A stretch of DNA of 64,000 nucleotides from Corynebacterium sp. 122RC1 (GCF_024580955.1 NZ_JANIKD010000001.1:1-64000), one strand, 5' to 3'; shown: positions 34,083 through 44,747, numbered from the stretch's first letter. The notes: a model not told the origin generated them from the letters alone. Numbers and translations: made by a program.

Positions 34083-34747
34083 GCAGGCACCTCCACCGGC
34101 TCGCTGAACTGCCACAGCGCCACGAAGCGCCCTACGCCTAAGGTGGCGTCGGCAAGCAGCAGGTGCGCGTGTTCCCGCGCGGACGTGGGCAGCGCCGCAA
34201 CTTCCAGCCAGAAATCCAGGTTTGTATCTTCGGGCACCCCTGCGGCGCGCAGCGTTTCCGCGGTCCACTGCGGCGAACTCGTGCCGTTGAGCAGCGAAAT
34301 CATGTCTCGGTGCACATCATGGGCCCCCGGCACGAGCGCGAGCGGAGCGCGGGGTGTCAGGCCCAGGCTGCCATCTATGGGAAGCACGAGCAGGTCAACG
34401 TCGGAACTTCCGACGACACCCGCATGCCCCTGCACGATCTTGGAACCCCAGCCCACCTGCTGCACCAGGTAGCGCGCAACCAACTCTGGGAGGTGATTGC
34501 CAGCGCCAACGTCCGTGTGCGGATCCCCCCAAGCCCGAAACCTGCCGGTGTGACGAGTGTAGGTGTGTGCTTCCTCGCGTACCCACAACGCCACCGTGGA
34601 CACCTCCCCCACAAGCTCACGGGCTTGCCGCACCGCCGCGCGCAACAACTCCCCAGCAGGGTCCTTTGGCGCGAGTTGCGCAACCACCGCTGGGGAGGCT
34701 GGAACAAACAAGATGGCGCGAGTCCGGACTGGGGCTTGGAATGTCAT
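34079..34747 (-). CDS. Conserved actinobacterial protein upstream of miaA
   Basis: 222 residues from ATG 34747 ([10 protein letters not shown]); a GTG at 34777 is the alternative. It corresponds in position and size to mycobacterial Rv2728c, beside miaA. The N-terminal strand [11 protein letters not shown] and [18 protein letters not shown] segment hint at a class III extradiol dioxygenase-like fold, but I see no intact metal site and give no function. Its TGA stop overlaps the miaA GTG, implying translational coupling in a three-gene operon with miaA and dapF. Confidence 0.75.
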   Translation of the reverse strand: MTFQAPVRTRAILFVPASPAVVAQLAPKDPAGELLRAAVRQARELVGEVSTVALWVREEAHTYTRHTGRFRAWGDPHTDVGAGNHLPELVARYLVQQVGWGSKIVQGHAGVVGSSDVDLLVLPIDGSLGLTPRAPLALVPGAHDVHRDMISLLNGTSSPQWTAETLRAAGVPEDTNLDFWLEVAALPTSAREHAHLLLADATLGVGRFVALWQFSEPVEVPA

Positions 34748-34895
34748 GCCGTCCAGCTTAAAACCCAAGTGCACCACCTTGAGGCATTTGCACGCTAATG
34801 TTTATTGGAGGCACTCGCTTTCGGGCGAGGAAGAACCCTTTTGGCAGCCGCGCCGCGCGGCACGACCCCAGGAAACACAGGAAGCAGGACCCACC

Positions 34896-36245
34896 ATGAG
34901 CTCACCTACTCCGAAACCAGGCCCCCGTCCCGGTGCCCGTCCCCGTCCCGCTGCCGGTGCGGGTACCGGTACCGGCCCCCGTCCATCCGCCGCAGCATCT
35001 GCTACTAAGGCACACCCGCCGGTGGCCAGCGATCCTTCAAAGTTTGGCCGAGTGGACGCCGAGGGCAACGTGTTTCTCACCGTTGACGGCCAGGAGCGCC
35101 AAATTGCGCAGTGGCAGGCCGGCACTCCGGAAGAGGGGCTGCGTCACTTCGGCGCGCGTTTTGATGACCTCGCCACCGAGGTCAGCCTCATGGAGACTCG
35201 CCTGAATACCAGCCCGGAGGACGCAAAGCACCTCAAGGCTAAGGCGGAGGAGCTCATCAAGCAACTGCCTGAAGCAGCGGTGATTGGCGACATCAAGGCC
35301 CTGCAAGCCCGACTGGAAACGGTAGTGGGCTCTGCAGACGCCGCCGGCGAGCAAGCCGAGGCCGCGAAACAGGCGCGCCGCGCGGAGGCAATCGCCCGCA
35401 AGGAGGCCCTGCTCGCCGAGGCAGAGCAGCTCGCCGAGGAATCCACTGACTGGAAGCAGGCCGGTGACCGCATCCGTGACATCCTTCAGGAGTGGAAGAC
35501 CATCAAGGGCATTGACCGAAAGACGGACGACGCCCTCTGGAAGCGCTACTCCCGGGCCAGGGATGCCTTCAACCGCCGCCGCGGCTCGCACTTCGCGGAC
35601 CTAGACCGTAGCCGCGCCGCCGCCCGGAAGGTGAAGGAAGAACTCGTTGCACAGGCTGAGGCACTGCGCGAATCCACCGATTGGAACGAGACCGCGGCAA
35701 AGTTCCGCGAGCTCATGGGCTCCTGGAAGAAGGCAGGCCGCGCACAGCGCGAGGTGGATGACAAGCTCTGGGGCTTGTTCAAGGCTGCCCAAGACGCCTT
35801 CTTTGAGGCCCGCAACGCCGCCACCAACGAGCGCGACCGCGAGTTCCAGGCCAACGCAGACGCCAAGAATGCCCTCCTGGAGCAGTACGACTCCCTCATT
35901 GATCCCGCCAAGGACCTGGAGGGCGCACGCGCCAAGCTGCGCGAGCTGCAGGAAAAGTGGGAAGAAATCGGCTTTGTGCCACGCAACCAGGTTCGCGAGT
36001 TTGAGGACAAAATCGGTGCCCTGGAAGCCCGCGTAGAGCAAGCCGCCGACGCTCAATGGCGCCGCACCGACCCAGAAGCCCAGGCCCGCGCGCGGCAGTT
36101 CCTGGACAAGGTTGAAGAATTCAAGGCGCAGGCCGACGCCGCCAAAGCCAAAGGTAATGAGAAGAAGGCTGCGGAGTTGCTGGCCCAAGCCCAGCAGTGG
36201 CAGGAGTGGGCGGACGCCGCAGTTAATGCGGTGGAAAACCGCTAA
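34896..36245 (+). CDS. DUF349 repeat protein
   Basis: 449-residue, highly charged helical protein, probably cytoplasmic. I start at ATG 34896 (MSSPTPKPGP) after GGAAGCAGGA; the frame upstream to 34563 lies over the divergent gene. Residues 1-50 are a Pro/Ala/Gly-rich tail. The rest is coiled coil with repeated DUF349 units of about 70 residues (WKTIKGIDRKTDDALWKRYS, WKKAGRAQREVDDKLWGLFK, WEEIGFVPRNQVREFEDK). It matches mycobacterial Rv2731 in position. It overlaps the next gene by one base (TAATG). Function unknown. Confidence 0.85.
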   Translation: MSSPTPKPGPRPGARPRPAAGAGTGTGPRPSAAASATKAHPPVASDPSKFGRVDAEGNVFLTVDGQERQIAQWQAGTPEEGLRHFGARFDDLATEVSLMETRLNTSPEDAKHLKAKAEELIKQLPEAAVIGDIKALQARLETVVGSADAAGEQAEAAKQARRAEAIARKEALLAEAEQLAEESTDWKQAGDRIRDILQEWKTIKGIDRKTDDALWKRYSRARDAFNRRRGSHFADLDRSRAAARKVKEELVAQAEALRESTDWNETAAKFRELMGSWKKAGRAQREVDDKLWGLFKAAQDAFFEARNAATNERDREFQANADAKNALLEQYDSLIDPAKDLEGARAKLRELQEKWEEIGFVPRNQVREFEDKIGALEARVEQAADAQWRRTDPEAQARARQFLDKVEEFKAQADAAKAKGNEKKAAELLAQAQQWQEWADAAVNAVENR

Positions 36246-37264
36246 TGGCCACGCTCAAGCGCATTGCTGCCGATGATGAGGACCTCATCCGGCAGCTTGT
36301 GTTTTCCGCCAACCTGGCAAGCCAAGACGCGGCAGGTGACCTCACCCATTCCATGAGCACCGAGGACGTGCTCCGGGGCCTCAAGGGAACGCCGCAGGCC
36401 CGAAGCGAGTTCTACGCCCTCTTGGACACGGAGACCGATGCAGATTTTGCCCTCGGCTTCATCCAGGCCAACATCCCGCTGGTAGACAACCGCCATGCGG
36501 TGGACGTGGATGTGTTCTATGACGCCGAGCTCGCCCCCATCCCCGGGGAGCAGCCCGAACGTCCGGAAGTCTACGAAGAGCTCGTGGAGCAAGCCTGCCG
36601 GCTCACGGCCGATTTGGGACGCACACACCTGCGCTTGTGGAAAGAGCTGCCCACCCAGGGACCGTTCGCACCCTACGACACTCCGCCTGCCGGGTTCCAC
36701 CGAGTCATGGAGGAAGTATTGGGGTTTCTTCCCCTACCAGTGCCCGTTCGCGAGCCCGCCGCCGCTGCCCCACAAACATTCAGCGTGGAGATTGTGGAAG
36801 ACATGGCATACTCCCCCGGCCAGCTCGCGGCAGTGCTCAAGCTCTATGCGCAATTTGACCAAGACTGCCCCACCGGCACACTCAGCAACCGCACCACCTC
36901 ATGGACGCCAGAACAAATTGAGATCCTGCGCCTAGACGGCTTGAAGCACAAAGACCAGCACCTCAGCATCTTTCTGCGCGAACCAGGCGGGGAGATTGTG
37001 GGCATGAGCGTGGTGGTGCACAAGCACACTCATGAGCGCAGCGTTGCAGCAGCGGGCTCCACGATCATCGAGCGTTCGTGGCGCGGCAAGGGTTTAGCCA
37101 GCTTCCTCAAGACACAGGCGCTTACTGCCGCCAGCCGCCGCTGGCCCGCCGTCAGCCGCGTGGCCACCGGGTTTGAGGTAAGCAACCAGCCCATTGCGCA
37201 TGCAAATGCGGCCTTGGGTTTTGTTCCCCAAAGCCGCACCGTTGTATTTGAAAAGGCCGTCTGA
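36245..37264 (+). CDS. Two-domain GNAT family N-acetyltransferase
   Basis: 339 residues, long enough for a tandem GNAT protein. The C-terminal half has the acetyl-CoA loop RSWRGKGLASFLKTQAL (about 276-292) followed by TGFEVSNQPIAHANAALGF, a pattern shared with mycothiol synthase-like and aminoglycoside-type acetyltransferases. The N-terminal half looks like a degenerate GNAT domain. Its ATG overlaps the DUF349 stop by one base, so they are coupled. Substrate unknown. It is convergent with the next gene, one base away. Confidence 0.82.
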   Translation: MATLKRIAADDEDLIRQLVFSANLASQDAAGDLTHSMSTEDVLRGLKGTPQARSEFYALLDTETDADFALGFIQANIPLVDNRHAVDVDVFYDAELAPIPGEQPERPEVYEELVEQACRLTADLGRTHLRLWKELPTQGPFAPYDTPPAGFHRVMEEVLGFLPLPVPVREPAAAAPQTFSVEIVEDMAYSPGQLAAVLKLYAQFDQDCPTGTLSNRTTSWTPEQIEILRLDGLKHKDQHLSIFLREPGGEIVGMSVVVHKHTHERSVAAAGSTIIERSWRGKGLASFLKTQALTAASRRWPAVSRVATGFEVSNQPIAHANAALGFVPQSRTVVFEKAV

Positions 37265-37265
37265 G

Positions 37266-37919
37266 CTAGGCAGTGCCATCCTGATGACGCAGCTTGGCGC
37301 GGGCCCTGCGATCGTCGATCAGCAAAGGATTTTCCTCTTGCATAGCGATCGCCTCGCTGGACGCCTCCTGCTGCGCCAAGCCCACGGTATCGAGTTTCCG
37401 GGCGGCCTCGAGGCGAATGCGCTGGGCGTTGAGCTGCTCCGGAGAACGCGCGAACACCACCAGTGAAAGGCAGACGAGCTGCGCGATCACCATTGCCACC
37501 TGGACGTAGAGCGCCGCGCCAATCCCTGGGGTGCCTTGTACCTCCGCGGATTGCAGGCGCATCCACAGCCCAAGCAGGGAGCTAAACAGCGCCATGCCAG
37601 TGAGCAGGAACGCCACGTTGGCCAGGACCGTGCGCTGCGTAAGCGCAACGAGGCCGCCGAACACGCCCACCGCCGCGGTGGCGAGCAGCAAAAACACGAT
37701 CTCGGGGATTTTGATGAGCACCTCTTGGGCGGCCGGTTGGAAGCCCAGCACCTGCCAGGAGGCCACGCTTCCGGAGTGCGGCAGCAGCAAACTGAGTACG
37801 AAGACCAGCCAAATCACCGCCAGGGCGATCCGCACCCCGCCGAGAGCGAGGGTGGCGCCGGCACGTTGTTCTGCGCGGCGCAGGGCGTCTGAGTTGTCCA
37901 TGTTTTCAATGTTGTCCAT
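37266..37919 (-). CDS. Conserved membrane protein upstream-coupled to miaB
   Basis: 217 residues with four hydrophobic segments at about 25-50, 68-90, 95-120 and 132-158 and a charged C-terminal tail (RIRLEAARKLDTVGLAQQ onward). It sits 20 bases downstream of miaB on the same strand, like mycobacterial Rv2732c, so the pair is probably cotranscribed. No function can be assigned from sequence. Confidence 0.75.
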   Translation of the reverse strand: MDNIENMDNSDALRRAEQRAGATLALGGVRIALAVIWLVFVLSLLLPHSGSVASWQVLGFQPAAQEVLIKIPEIVFLLLATAAVGVFGGLVALTQRTVLANVAFLLTGMALFSSLLGLWMRLQSAEVQGTPGIGAALYVQVAMVIAQLVCLSLVVFARSPEQLNAQRIRLEAARKLDTVGLAQQEASSEAIAMQEENPLLIDDRRARAKLRHQDGTA

Positions 37920-37939
37920 CTCTTGCCTCCTCTGAGCGG

Positions 37940-39472
37940 TTAGCAGCCGCAGGCGTCTGCGCCTGCTTGTGGAGTCTTTGCTGCAGGCTTCCCTACCGCC
38001 GGCAAGCCCAGCCCAACCCCCACTGGTGCGGTGGTGGGTACCTTGCCGGCGGCAGACATGTCGCCCGCTTTGGTGCGGCGGTGCGTGAGCACGCCAGAGT
38101 CAGCGATGAGGAAGTGCGGCTTGGCCTCGGTGACGGTAGCGATCACGACGTCACCTGGTCGGACCTGCTCCTCAATGTTGCCTTCAGGCATGAAGTGGAC
38201 AAGGCGCCCGTCCCTGGCGCGGCCAGTCATCCGCTTGGTGGCGTCGTTCTTGCGCCCGCCCGTGGCCTGCACCAGCAGCTCCACCTCAGTACCAACGAGC
38301 TTCTGGTTTTCTTCCCAACTGATGCGCTCTTGCAGTGCAATCAGGCGTTCGTAGCGCTCCTGCACCACTTCCTTGGGCACCTGCTCTGCGTATTCCGCCG
38401 CCGGGGTGCCTGGGCGTGGGCTGTATTGGAAGGTGTAGGCGCTGCTGAACCGCGCCTTTTCCACCACGTCGAGGGTGTCTTGGAAGTCCTGTTCAGTTTC
38501 ACCGGGGAATCCCACGATGATATCCGTGGTAATACAGGCGTTCGGCAGCTTCTCGCGGACCTCGTCCAAGATGGCCAGGAAGCGGGCGGAGCGGTAGCTA
38601 CGGCGCATGTTCTTGAGCACTGTGTCTGAACCGGACTGCAGCGGCATGTGGAGCTGCGGGCAGACGTTGGGTGTTTCCGCCATGGCATCAATCACGTCAG
38701 AGGTGAACTCCGCCGGGTGTGGGCTGGTGAAGCGCACGCGCTCCAGGCCCTCGATTTCTCCGCAGGCACGCAGCAGCTTGGAAAAAGCGGAGCGGTCGCG
38801 CTCCAGGGTGGGGTCGGCAAAGTTCACGCCATATGCGTTCACGTTTTGGCCCAGCAGGGTCACCTCGCTCACGCCTTGCTCCACTAGCGCCTTCACCTCA
38901 GCGAGAATTTCGCCTGGGCGGCGGTCCACTTCCTTGCCGCGCAGTGAGGGGACGATGCAGAAGGTGCAGGTGTTGTTGCAGCCCACGGACACGCTCACCC
39001 AGCCGGCGTAGGCCGACTCACGCTTGGCCGGCAGCACCGATGGGAACTGCTCCAAGGCGTCCACGATTTCCACCTGGGCCTGCTTGTTGTGGCGCGCTCG
39101 CTCCAACAGCACCGGCAGCGAGCCGATGTTGTGGGTACCAAAGACCACATCCACCCACGGGGCCTTCTGCACCACAGTTTCCTTGTCCTTTTGCGCCAAG
39201 CAGCCGCCCACCGCGATCTGCAGGTTGGGGTTGCGCTCCTTGTTGGAACGCAATTGGCCCAGGGTGCCGTAGAGGCGCAGGTCAGCGTTTTCGCGCACCG
39301 CGCAGGTGTTGAACACGATGAGGTCCGCTTCTTGGTCCGCGGGCGCAGGGGTGTAGCCTGCGTCCTCCAGCAGGCCGGAGAGGCGCTCGGAATCGTGGAC
39401 GTTCATCTGGCAGCCGAAAGTGCGCACCTCGTAGGTGCGGGAATCTGAGCTTGGTTGTTGCACGGGTTGCAA
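37940..39472 (-). CDS. miaB: tRNA-2-methylthio-N6-dimethylallyladenosine synthase
   Basis: Radical SAM methylthiotransferase completing the A37 modification begun by MiaA. The 510 residues show the N-terminal UPF0004 domain with Cys21 ([14 protein letters not shown]), [10 protein letters not shown] and GGCLAQKD, the radical SAM triad in [16 protein letters not shown], and a C-terminal TRAM domain (about 375-445, [18 protein letters not shown]). The last 40 residues are a family-variable tail ending ADACGC. It is divergent from gluA. Confidence 0.95.
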   Translation of the reverse strand: MQPVQQPSSDSRTYEVRTFGCQMNVHDSERLSGLLEDAGYTPAPADQEADLIVFNTCAVRENADLRLYGTLGQLRSNKERNPNLQIAVGGCLAQKDKETVVQKAPWVDVVFGTHNIGSLPVLLERARHNKQAQVEIVDALEQFPSVLPAKRESAYAGWVSVSVGCNNTCTFCIVPSLRGKEVDRRPGEILAEVKALVEQGVSEVTLLGQNVNAYGVNFADPTLERDRSAFSKLLRACGEIEGLERVRFTSPHPAEFTSDVIDAMAETPNVCPQLHMPLQSGSDTVLKNMRRSYRSARFLAILDEVREKLPNACITTDIIVGFPGETEQDFQDTLDVVEKARFSSAYTFQYSPRPGTPAAEYAEQVPKEVVQERYERLIALQERISWEENQKLVGTEVELLVQATGGRKNDATKRMTGRARDGRLVHFMPEGNIEEQVRPGDVVIATVTEAKPHFLIADSGVLTHRRTKAGDMSAAGKVPTTAPVGVGLGLPAVGKPAAKTPQAGADACGC

Positions 39473-39664
39473 GTCTAGTTCTTGTGGCCTATTTCCCCAA
39501 CCTGCGGTGTTAGCTCACTTGGGATGTAGTTGAGCAGGCCGCTGGACTTTTGCGGAATTGTGGGCTTAGATGGCACACAGGATCAATTTCTATTGGCCGA
39601 TAGGTATTGAAAATCTTTAGCAATCTTTGCAAAATGTGATCCAGATTTCACTAAGGTGAGACCC

Positions 39665-40417
39665 ATGACACAGCATACAAGCACGCCGATGATCCAAATC
39701 ACTGGGGTGGATAAGTATTTTGAGAGCTTCCACGCGCTCAAAGACATCAACCTCGAGGTACCCAAAGGCCAGGTTGTAGTGGTGTTGGGGCCATCCGGCT
39801 CCGGCAAATCAACTCTGTGCCGCACCATCAACCGCCTGGAAACCATCAACAACGGCGAAATCCGCATTGACGGCAAACTTCTCCCCGAAGAAGGCAAAGC
39901 CCTTGCGAGCTTGCGTGCTGATGTCGGCATGGTGTTCCAGCAATTCAACCTCTTCCCCCACTTGAGCATCCGAGACAACGTAACCCTCGGCCCCATCAAG
40001 GTACGGAAGATGAAAAAGCAGGAGGCCAACGAGCTGGCCATGGAGCTCCTGGAGCGAGTAGGCATTGCCAATCAGGCAGACAAGTACCCCGCCCAGCTCT
40101 CCGGTGGTCAGCAGCAGCGCGTGGCAATCGCCCGTGCACTCGCCATGCGTCCCAAGGTCATGCTTTTCGACGAACCCACCTCGGCCCTGGACCCGGAAAT
40201 GGTCAACGAGGTCTTGGATGTCATGGCAGACCTCGCCAAGGAAGGCATGACCATGCTCTGCGTCACACACGAGATGGGTTTTGCCCGCAAGGCCGCAGAC
40301 CGCGTGCTCTTTATGGCGGACGGCGCCATCGTGGAGGATTCCACCCCAGAGGAATTCTTTGCCAACCCCAAAACCGAGCGCGCCAAAGACTTCCTCGGCA
40401 AAATCCTCGCCCACTAG
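39665..40417 (+). CDS. gluA: Glutamate ABC transporter, ATP-binding protein
   Basis: ATPase subunit of the GluABCD glutamate importer. I choose ATG 39665, 4 bases after AAGGTGAG, over the in-frame GTG 39656; that gives 250 residues. Walker [11 protein letters not shown]-loop QQFNLFPH, signature LSGGQQQR and Walker [13 protein letters not shown] are intact. In C. glutamicum the same cluster sits between miaB and recX. The stop codon lies in the first copy of an 8-bp tandem repeat. Confidence 0.95.
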   Translation: MTQHTSTPMIQITGVDKYFESFHALKDINLEVPKGQVVVVLGPSGSGKSTLCRTINRLETINNGEIRIDGKLLPEEGKALASLRADVGMVFQQFNLFPHLSIRDNVTLGPIKVRKMKKQEANELAMELLERVGIANQADKYPAQLSGGQQQRVAIARALAMRPKVMLFDEPTSALDPEMVNEVLDVMADLAKEGMTMLCVTHEMGFARKAADRVLFMADGAIVEDSTPEEFFANPKTERAKDFLGKILAH

Positions 40418-40439
40418 CCCACTAGCCCACTAGCCCACA
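40410..40439. repeat. 8-bp tandem repeat at the gluA stop codon
   Basis: CCCACTAG occurs three times in a row (40410-40433) with a partial fourth copy. The first copy contains the gluA stop. Copy number changes would alter only the gluA-gluB spacing. Confidence 0.9.
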
Positions 40440-40469
40440 GCGCTTTCGCGCAACAAGTAAGGAGCAACC

Positions 40470-41348
40470 ATGTCCCTGAACCGTACTTTCGCCACCATCT
40501 CCACCGCTCTGATTGCTGCTACCGCCCTCGTCGCTTGCGGCTCCGACTCCTCCGCCGGCGGCGACGCTGGACTCTTGGCCAACATTGAATCCGGCAGCGT
40601 GACCCTGGGCACCAAGTACGACCAGCCAGGCCTGGGCCTGCGCAACGCCGACGGCTCCATGAGTGGCCTCGACGTAGACGTAGCCACCTACATCGTGAAC
40701 CACATCGCCGAGGAAAACGGTTGGGCCGCCCCCACCATCACCTGGCGTGAAACCCCTTCCGCACAGCGCGAAACCCTCATCCAAAACGGCGAGGTAGACC
40801 TGATCGCCGCCACGTACTCCATCAACAAGTCCCGCTCCGAGTCCGTGAACTTCGGTGGCCCATACCTGCTCACCCACCAGGCCCTCCTGGTCCGCGCCGA
40901 CGACTCCTCCATCAACACCGTCGAGGATCTAGACAACGGCCGCATCCTCTGCTCCGTCTCCGGCTCCACCCCAGCCCAAAAGGTCAAGGATGCCCTGCCT
41001 GGCGTGCAGCTCCAGGAGTACGACACCTACTCTTCCTGCGTTGAAGCTCTCCTGCAGGGCAACGTGGACGCGCTCACTACCGACGCCACCATCTTGAACG
41101 GCTACTCCCAGCAAAATGCCGGCAACTTCCGCCTGGTAGAAATGTTCCAGCCGGATGGCTCCGCCTACACCAACGAGTACTACGGCGTTGGCGTGAAGAA
41201 GGATGACACCGCCGCAACCGACGCCGTCAACAAAGCCCTGGAAGCGATGATTGCCTCCGGTGAACTGGAGTCCGCCATTAACACGAACTTGGGCTCCACA
41301 GACGGCATCACCTTGGGCACCCCAGGTGACCTCTCCTTCATCGAATAA
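40470..41348 (+). CDS. gluB: Glutamate-binding lipoprotein
   Basis: Extracytoplasmic glutamate receptor of the importer, anchored as a lipoprotein. The 292 residues begin with a signal peptide and a lipobox ATALVAC, with lipidated Cys23. The mature part is a family 3 solute-binding protein (VTLGTKYDQPGLGLRNADG, LSVDVATYIV-type core, INKSRSESVNFGGPYLLTHQALLV). The ATG follows AAGGAG. It is the second gene of gluABCD. Confidence 0.95.
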   Translation: MSLNRTFATISTALIAATALVACGSDSSAGGDAGLLANIESGSVTLGTKYDQPGLGLRNADGSMSGLDVDVATYIVNHIAEENGWAAPTITWRETPSAQRETLIQNGEVDLIAATYSINKSRSESVNFGGPYLLTHQALLVRADDSSINTVEDLDNGRILCSVSGSTPAQKVKDALPGVQLQEYDTYSSCVEALLQGNVDALTTDATILNGYSQQNAGNFRLVEMFQPDGSAYTNEYYGVGVKKDDTAATDAVNKALEAMIASGELESAINTNLGSTDGITLGTPGDLSFIE

Positions 41349-41359
41349 CAGGAGGCCTC

Positions 41360-42046
41360 ATGGAAGCGATGTGGGCACAACTTGGCCCAGCGATCTTGCC
41401 GGCGTTTTGGGTGACCATCAAACTGACCGTGCTCTCCGCACTCGGCTCGATGGTGTTTGGCACCATCCTCACCGCCATGCGGGTTTCCCCCGTGCGCATT
41501 CTGCGAAGCATTGCCACCTTGTACATCAACACGGTCCGTAATACGCCGCTGACCTTGGTGGTACTGTTCTGCTCATTCGGCCTCTACCAAACGCTAGGGC
41601 TGCAGATGGCCGATAGAGAATCCGCCACGTTCCTGGCGGATAACAACTTCCGCCTGGCGGTGCTGGGCTTCATCCTCTACACCTCCGCGTTCGTGGCTGA
41701 ATGCTTGCGTTCCGGCATCAACACCGTGGACTTTGGGCAGGCCGAGGCGGCGCGCTCACTGGGTTTGAGCTTTGGCCAAACCTTTCAAACCATTGTGTTC
41801 CCCCAAGCCATCCGCGGCGCGGTGGTGCCTTTGGGGAACACCTTGATTGCACTCACCAAGAACACCACCATCGCTTCCGTGATCGGTGTTGCTGAAGCGT
41901 CCTTGCTGATGAAGGAAGTCATTGAAAACCACGCAAGCCAGCTCTTCATTATCTTCGGCGCCTTTGCAATTGGCTTCATGCTGCTCACCCTGCCCACGGG
42001 CCTGGCGGTCGGCGCGCTGGCGAACAAGATGGCGGTGAAACGATGA
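41360..42046 (+). CDS. gluC: Glutamate ABC transporter permease
   Basis: Membrane permease of 228 residues with about five helices. The cytoplasmic EAA loop reads [24 protein letters not shown] (about 133-156), the site of contact with Glu[19 protein letters not shown] is the typical N-terminal block of amino-acid permeases. It follows gluB by 11 bases and overlaps gluD by 4 bases (ATGA). Confidence 0.94.
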   Translation: MEAMWAQLGPAILPAFWVTIKLTVLSALGSMVFGTILTAMRVSPVRILRSIATLYINTVRNTPLTLVVLFCSFGLYQTLGLQMADRESATFLADNNFRLAVLGFILYTSAFVAECLRSGINTVDFGQAEAARSLGLSFGQTFQTIVFPQAIRGAVVPLGNTLIALTKNTTIASVIGVAEASLLMKEVIENHASQLFIIFGAFAIGFMLLTLPTGLAVGALANKMAVKR

Positions 42047-42981
42047 GCGTACGCGCAACAGTCCTCTACGACGCACCAGGGCCCAAAGCCCGCATGCGTA
42101 ATCGCATCTACTCTGCCCTCGTGGTGGCCCTTTCCCTCCTGCTGCTGTGGTGGGTTGTGAGCACCCTTGGGGAGAAAGGCCAACTCGAGGCCGCAAAATG
42201 GACCCCCTTCCTAGAGGCCAATACCTGGCGCACCTACCTGCTCCCAGGTCTGGTTGGCACCTTGAAGGCGGCGTTCGCCTCCATTTTGCTCGCCATCGTG
42301 GTGGGCGCCCTGTTGGGGCTAGGGAGGCTCTCACCGAATGTATTAATCCGGGGCGTATGCGCGGCGATCGTGGAGTTTTTCCGCGCCATCCCCGTGCTCC
42401 TGCTGATCATCTTCTCCTACCAAGTGCTGGCCGTGTATGGCCTGGTACCCCCACGCCAGCTCGCGTTTACCGCAGTGGTGTTCGCCTTGACCATGTATAA
42501 CGGCTCAGTGATCGCGGAGATCCTCCGTTCCGGCATCAAGAGTTTGCCGAAGGGCCAAAAGGAAGCCGCGGCAGCGTTGGGGTTGAGCCACCGGCAAACC
42601 ATGTGGAAGGTCCTCCTCCCCCAGGCGGTTGCCGCGATGCTCCCGGCGCTTATCGCCCAGGCCGTGATTGCCTTGAAGGACTCGGCACTGGGTTACCAGA
42701 TTGGTTATGTGGAGATCGTGCGCCAGGGCATCCAATCCAGCGCGGTGAACCGCAACTATTTGGCATCCCTCATCGTGGTGGCGGTCGTGATGATCATCAT
42801 TAATTACGCGCTCACTTTGCTCGCAGAGCGCATTGAACGCCAACTGCGCGCCGGCCGCGCACGCCGCAACATTTTTGCCAAGGTGCCACAAATGCCTACT
42901 CAGGGTTTGGACACCAAGGACAACGTGAACGTGGACTGGCACGCAGCCGAGCACGTTGAGATTAAGAATCCAGCCCAATAG
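42043..42981 (+). CDS. gluD: Glutamate ABC transporter permease
   Basis: Second permease subunit, 312 residues, with a longer N-terminus than GluC. The [22 protein letters not shown] block and the EAA loop [23 protein letters not shown] (about 169-191) are clear. It has an extra hydrophilic C-terminal tail of about 40 residues. Its start overlaps gluC by 4 bases. Its last 20 bases overlap the 3' end of recX on the other strand. Confidence 0.94.
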   Translation: MSVRATVLYDAPGPKARMRNRIYSALVVALSLLLLWWVVSTLGEKGQLEAAKWTPFLEANTWRTYLLPGLVGTLKAAFASILLAIVVGALLGLGRLSPNVLIRGVCAAIVEFFRAIPVLLLIIFSYQVLAVYGLVPPRQLAFTAVVFALTMYNGSVIAEILRSGIKSLPKGQKEAAAALGLSHRQTMWKVLLPQAVAAMLPALIAQAVIALKDSALGYQIGYVEIVRQGIQSSAVNRNYLASLIVVAVVMIIINYALTLLAERIERQLRAGRARRNIFAKVPQMPTQGLDTKDNVNVDWHAAEHVEIKNPAQ

Positions 42982-43525
42982 CCTCCCTGGCCACCTCTAT
43001 TGCGAGGTATTCGGGGAAGCCGCGGCGGGCAAGGTAGCCCACCACCTTCTGCAGTTGCTTCTGCTGCTCCTGCCAGGTGGTGGGTGTTTCTTTGAGCGTA
43101 CGCGCCTTCTTTTGCGCAAAGGTTCTGGCGAGCTCGCGTTCGTCTGCGTCGCTCACTGCCGCGAGAGCCTCCTCAGCGGTGTTGGAGTGTACGCCTTTTT
43201 GACGCAGCTCTTGGCGCAGGGCCCGTTTGGATTTTCCGCGGCGTTCCCTGCGCTGCGTGACCCATGCATGGGCAAATGCGGCGTCATCGATGAGCCCCAC
43301 GCGCTCTAGGTCATCCAGGACTTCCGCGATCTGCGGCTCCGGGAACTCGAGTGCGCCCAGGCGTTCCTCAAGCTCTTTGCGGGACCTGGCGCGTTGATCA
43401 AGGAGGAGCAGGGCCCTGTTGCGGATCTTTGTTTTTTGCTGCTCTGCTTCAACATCAATCTGCGCTGGGGTGTAGGACTCCAGCGCAGCTCGAAGTTGTT
43501 CGATTTTGTTATTCTTCGGCGTCAT
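42962..43525 (-). CDS. recX: RecA regulator RecX
   Basis: Modulates RecA filaments. 187 residues made of three-helix repeats; typical blocks are [18 protein letters not shown] (about 36-53), [20 protein letters not shown] and [17 protein letters not shown] near the end. It starts 16 bases inside the end of recA on the same strand, so it depends on recA translation or read-through. Its 3' end overlaps gluD. Confidence 0.93.
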   Translation of the reverse strand: MTPKNNKIEQLRAALESYTPAQIDVEAEQQKTKIRNRALLLLDQRARSRKELEERLGALEFPEPQIAEVLDDLERVGLIDDAAFAHAWVTQRRERRGKSKRALRQELRQKGVHSNTAEEALAAVSDADERELARTFAQKKARTLKETPTTWQEQQKQLQKVVGYLARRGFPEYLAIEVAREAIGLDS

Positions 43526-44609
43526 CGAAATCGACGTTTGGCACCATGTCTACAGGCTCGTCGCTCAGTTCATCGCCTTTGCCGGCGAACTCACCGATGC
43601 CGAGCTTTTCAAAGATCTTCTTCTCGATCTCATCAGAAAGCTCGGGGGAATCCTTGAGAAAGAGGCGCACTTTTTCTTTGCCCTGGCCGAGTTGCTCGCC
43701 GTCATAGGTAAACCAGGAGCCGGACTTTTTGATGATGCCGTTATCCACGCCGAGGTCGATAATGGAGGATTCGCGGGAGATGCCCTCGCCGTAGATGATG
43801 TCAAACTCTGCGATCTTGAACGGTGGGGACACCTTGTTCTTCACGACCTTCAACTTAGTGCGGTTACCAATTGCATCTTGGCCGTCTTTGAGGGTTTGGA
43901 TGCGGCGGACATCGCAGCGCACGGAGGCGTAGAACTTCAGTGCCTTACCACCGGTGGTGGTCTCCGGGGAACCGAACATCACGCCAATCTTTTCACGCAA
44001 TTGGTTGATGAAGATCGCGGTGGTGCCAGAGTTGTAGAGGGCGCCCGTCATCTTGCGCAGCGCTTGGGACATCAGGCGGGCTTGGAGGCCAACGTGGGAA
44101 TCGCCCATCTCGCCTTCAATTTCCGCCTTTGGGGTAAGGGCTGCAACGGAGTCAATCACGATGATGTCAATGGCACCGGAGCGCACCAGCATGTCTGCAA
44201 TTTCGAGGGCCTGCTCGCCGGTGTCTGGTTGGGAGACGAGAAGCGCATCGGTGTCCACGCCGAGCTTGCGGGCATAGTCTGGGTCAAGCGCGTGCTCGGC
44301 GTCGATAAACGCCGCGATGCCGCCAGCTCGCTGGGCCTGTGCGATGGCGTGCAGGGCCACAGTGGTCTTACCCGAGGATTCAGGGCCGTAAATCTCCACG
44401 ATGCGCCCACGGGGGAAACCACCGATGCCCAATGCGACGTCAATCGCAGTGTTGCCGGAAGAGATCACCTGGATTGGCGGGCGATTATCATCACCCAAGC
44501 GCATCACTGCGCCCTTGCCAAAGTCCTTTTCAATCATTGCCAATGCGGCGTCCAACGCCTTTTGGCGGTTGTCTCCGGCGTTTGCGGCGGCGGTCTTCTT
44601 CGGTGCCAT
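43509..44609 (-). CDS. recA: Recombinase RecA
   Basis: Strand-exchange protein and co-protease for LexA. I start at ATG 44609 ([10 protein letters not shown]), which matches C. glutamicum RecA and follows AAGGAACA; the frame upstream to 44654 adds a non-conserved 15 residues. That gives 366 residues. Walker [10 protein letters not shown] is near 70-78, Walker [11 protein letters not shown], loop 2 [21 protein letters not shown]. No intein is present. A LexA box lies next to its -10 element. Confidence 0.98.
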   Translation of the reverse strand: MAPKKTAAANAGDNRQKALDAALAMIEKDFGKGAVMRLGDDNRPPIQVISSGNTAIDVALGIGGFPRGRIVEIYGPESSGKTTVALHAIAQAQRAGGIAAFIDAEHALDPDYARKLGVDTDALLVSQPDTGEQALEIADMLVRSGAIDIIVIDSVAALTPKAEIEGEMGDSHVGLQARLMSQALRKMTGALYNSGTTAIFINQLREKIGVMFGSPETTTGGKALKFYASVRCDVRRIQTLKDGQDAIGNRTKLKVVKNKVSPPFKIAEFDIIYGEGISRESSIIDLGVDNGIIKKSGSWFTYDGEQLGQGKEKVRLFLKDSPELSDEIEKKIFEKLGIGEFAGKGDELSDEPVDMVPNVDFDDAEE

Positions 44610-44725
44610 GTTTGCTGATGTTCCTTCTGTGGTTTGTGAAAGTGAGGTAGTCATACCTACTTAGACGGCCCCAAGGGGGCTATTTGGTTCCCTCACGGTA
44701 GCGGTTGAGCCAAACATTACCCCCG

Positions 44726-44747
44726 AGTATAACGCACAATTGTTCGA
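44726..44747 (-). promoter_or_regulatory. recA promoter with LexA (SOS) box
   Basis: On the minus strand the -10 element TATACT (44731-44726) is preceded directly by the SOS box at 44732-44747; on the + strand this reads ACGCACAATTGTTCGA, with a perfect right half and a 5/7 left half. Bound LexA would occupy the space between -35 and -10. The predicted leader is about 110 bases. Confidence 0.75.

Noticed and set aside
39625..39655. Possible GlxR (cAMP receptor) site before gluA
   Set aside because: TGTGA and TCACT are separated by 8 bases instead of the 6 in the consensus; not strong enough.
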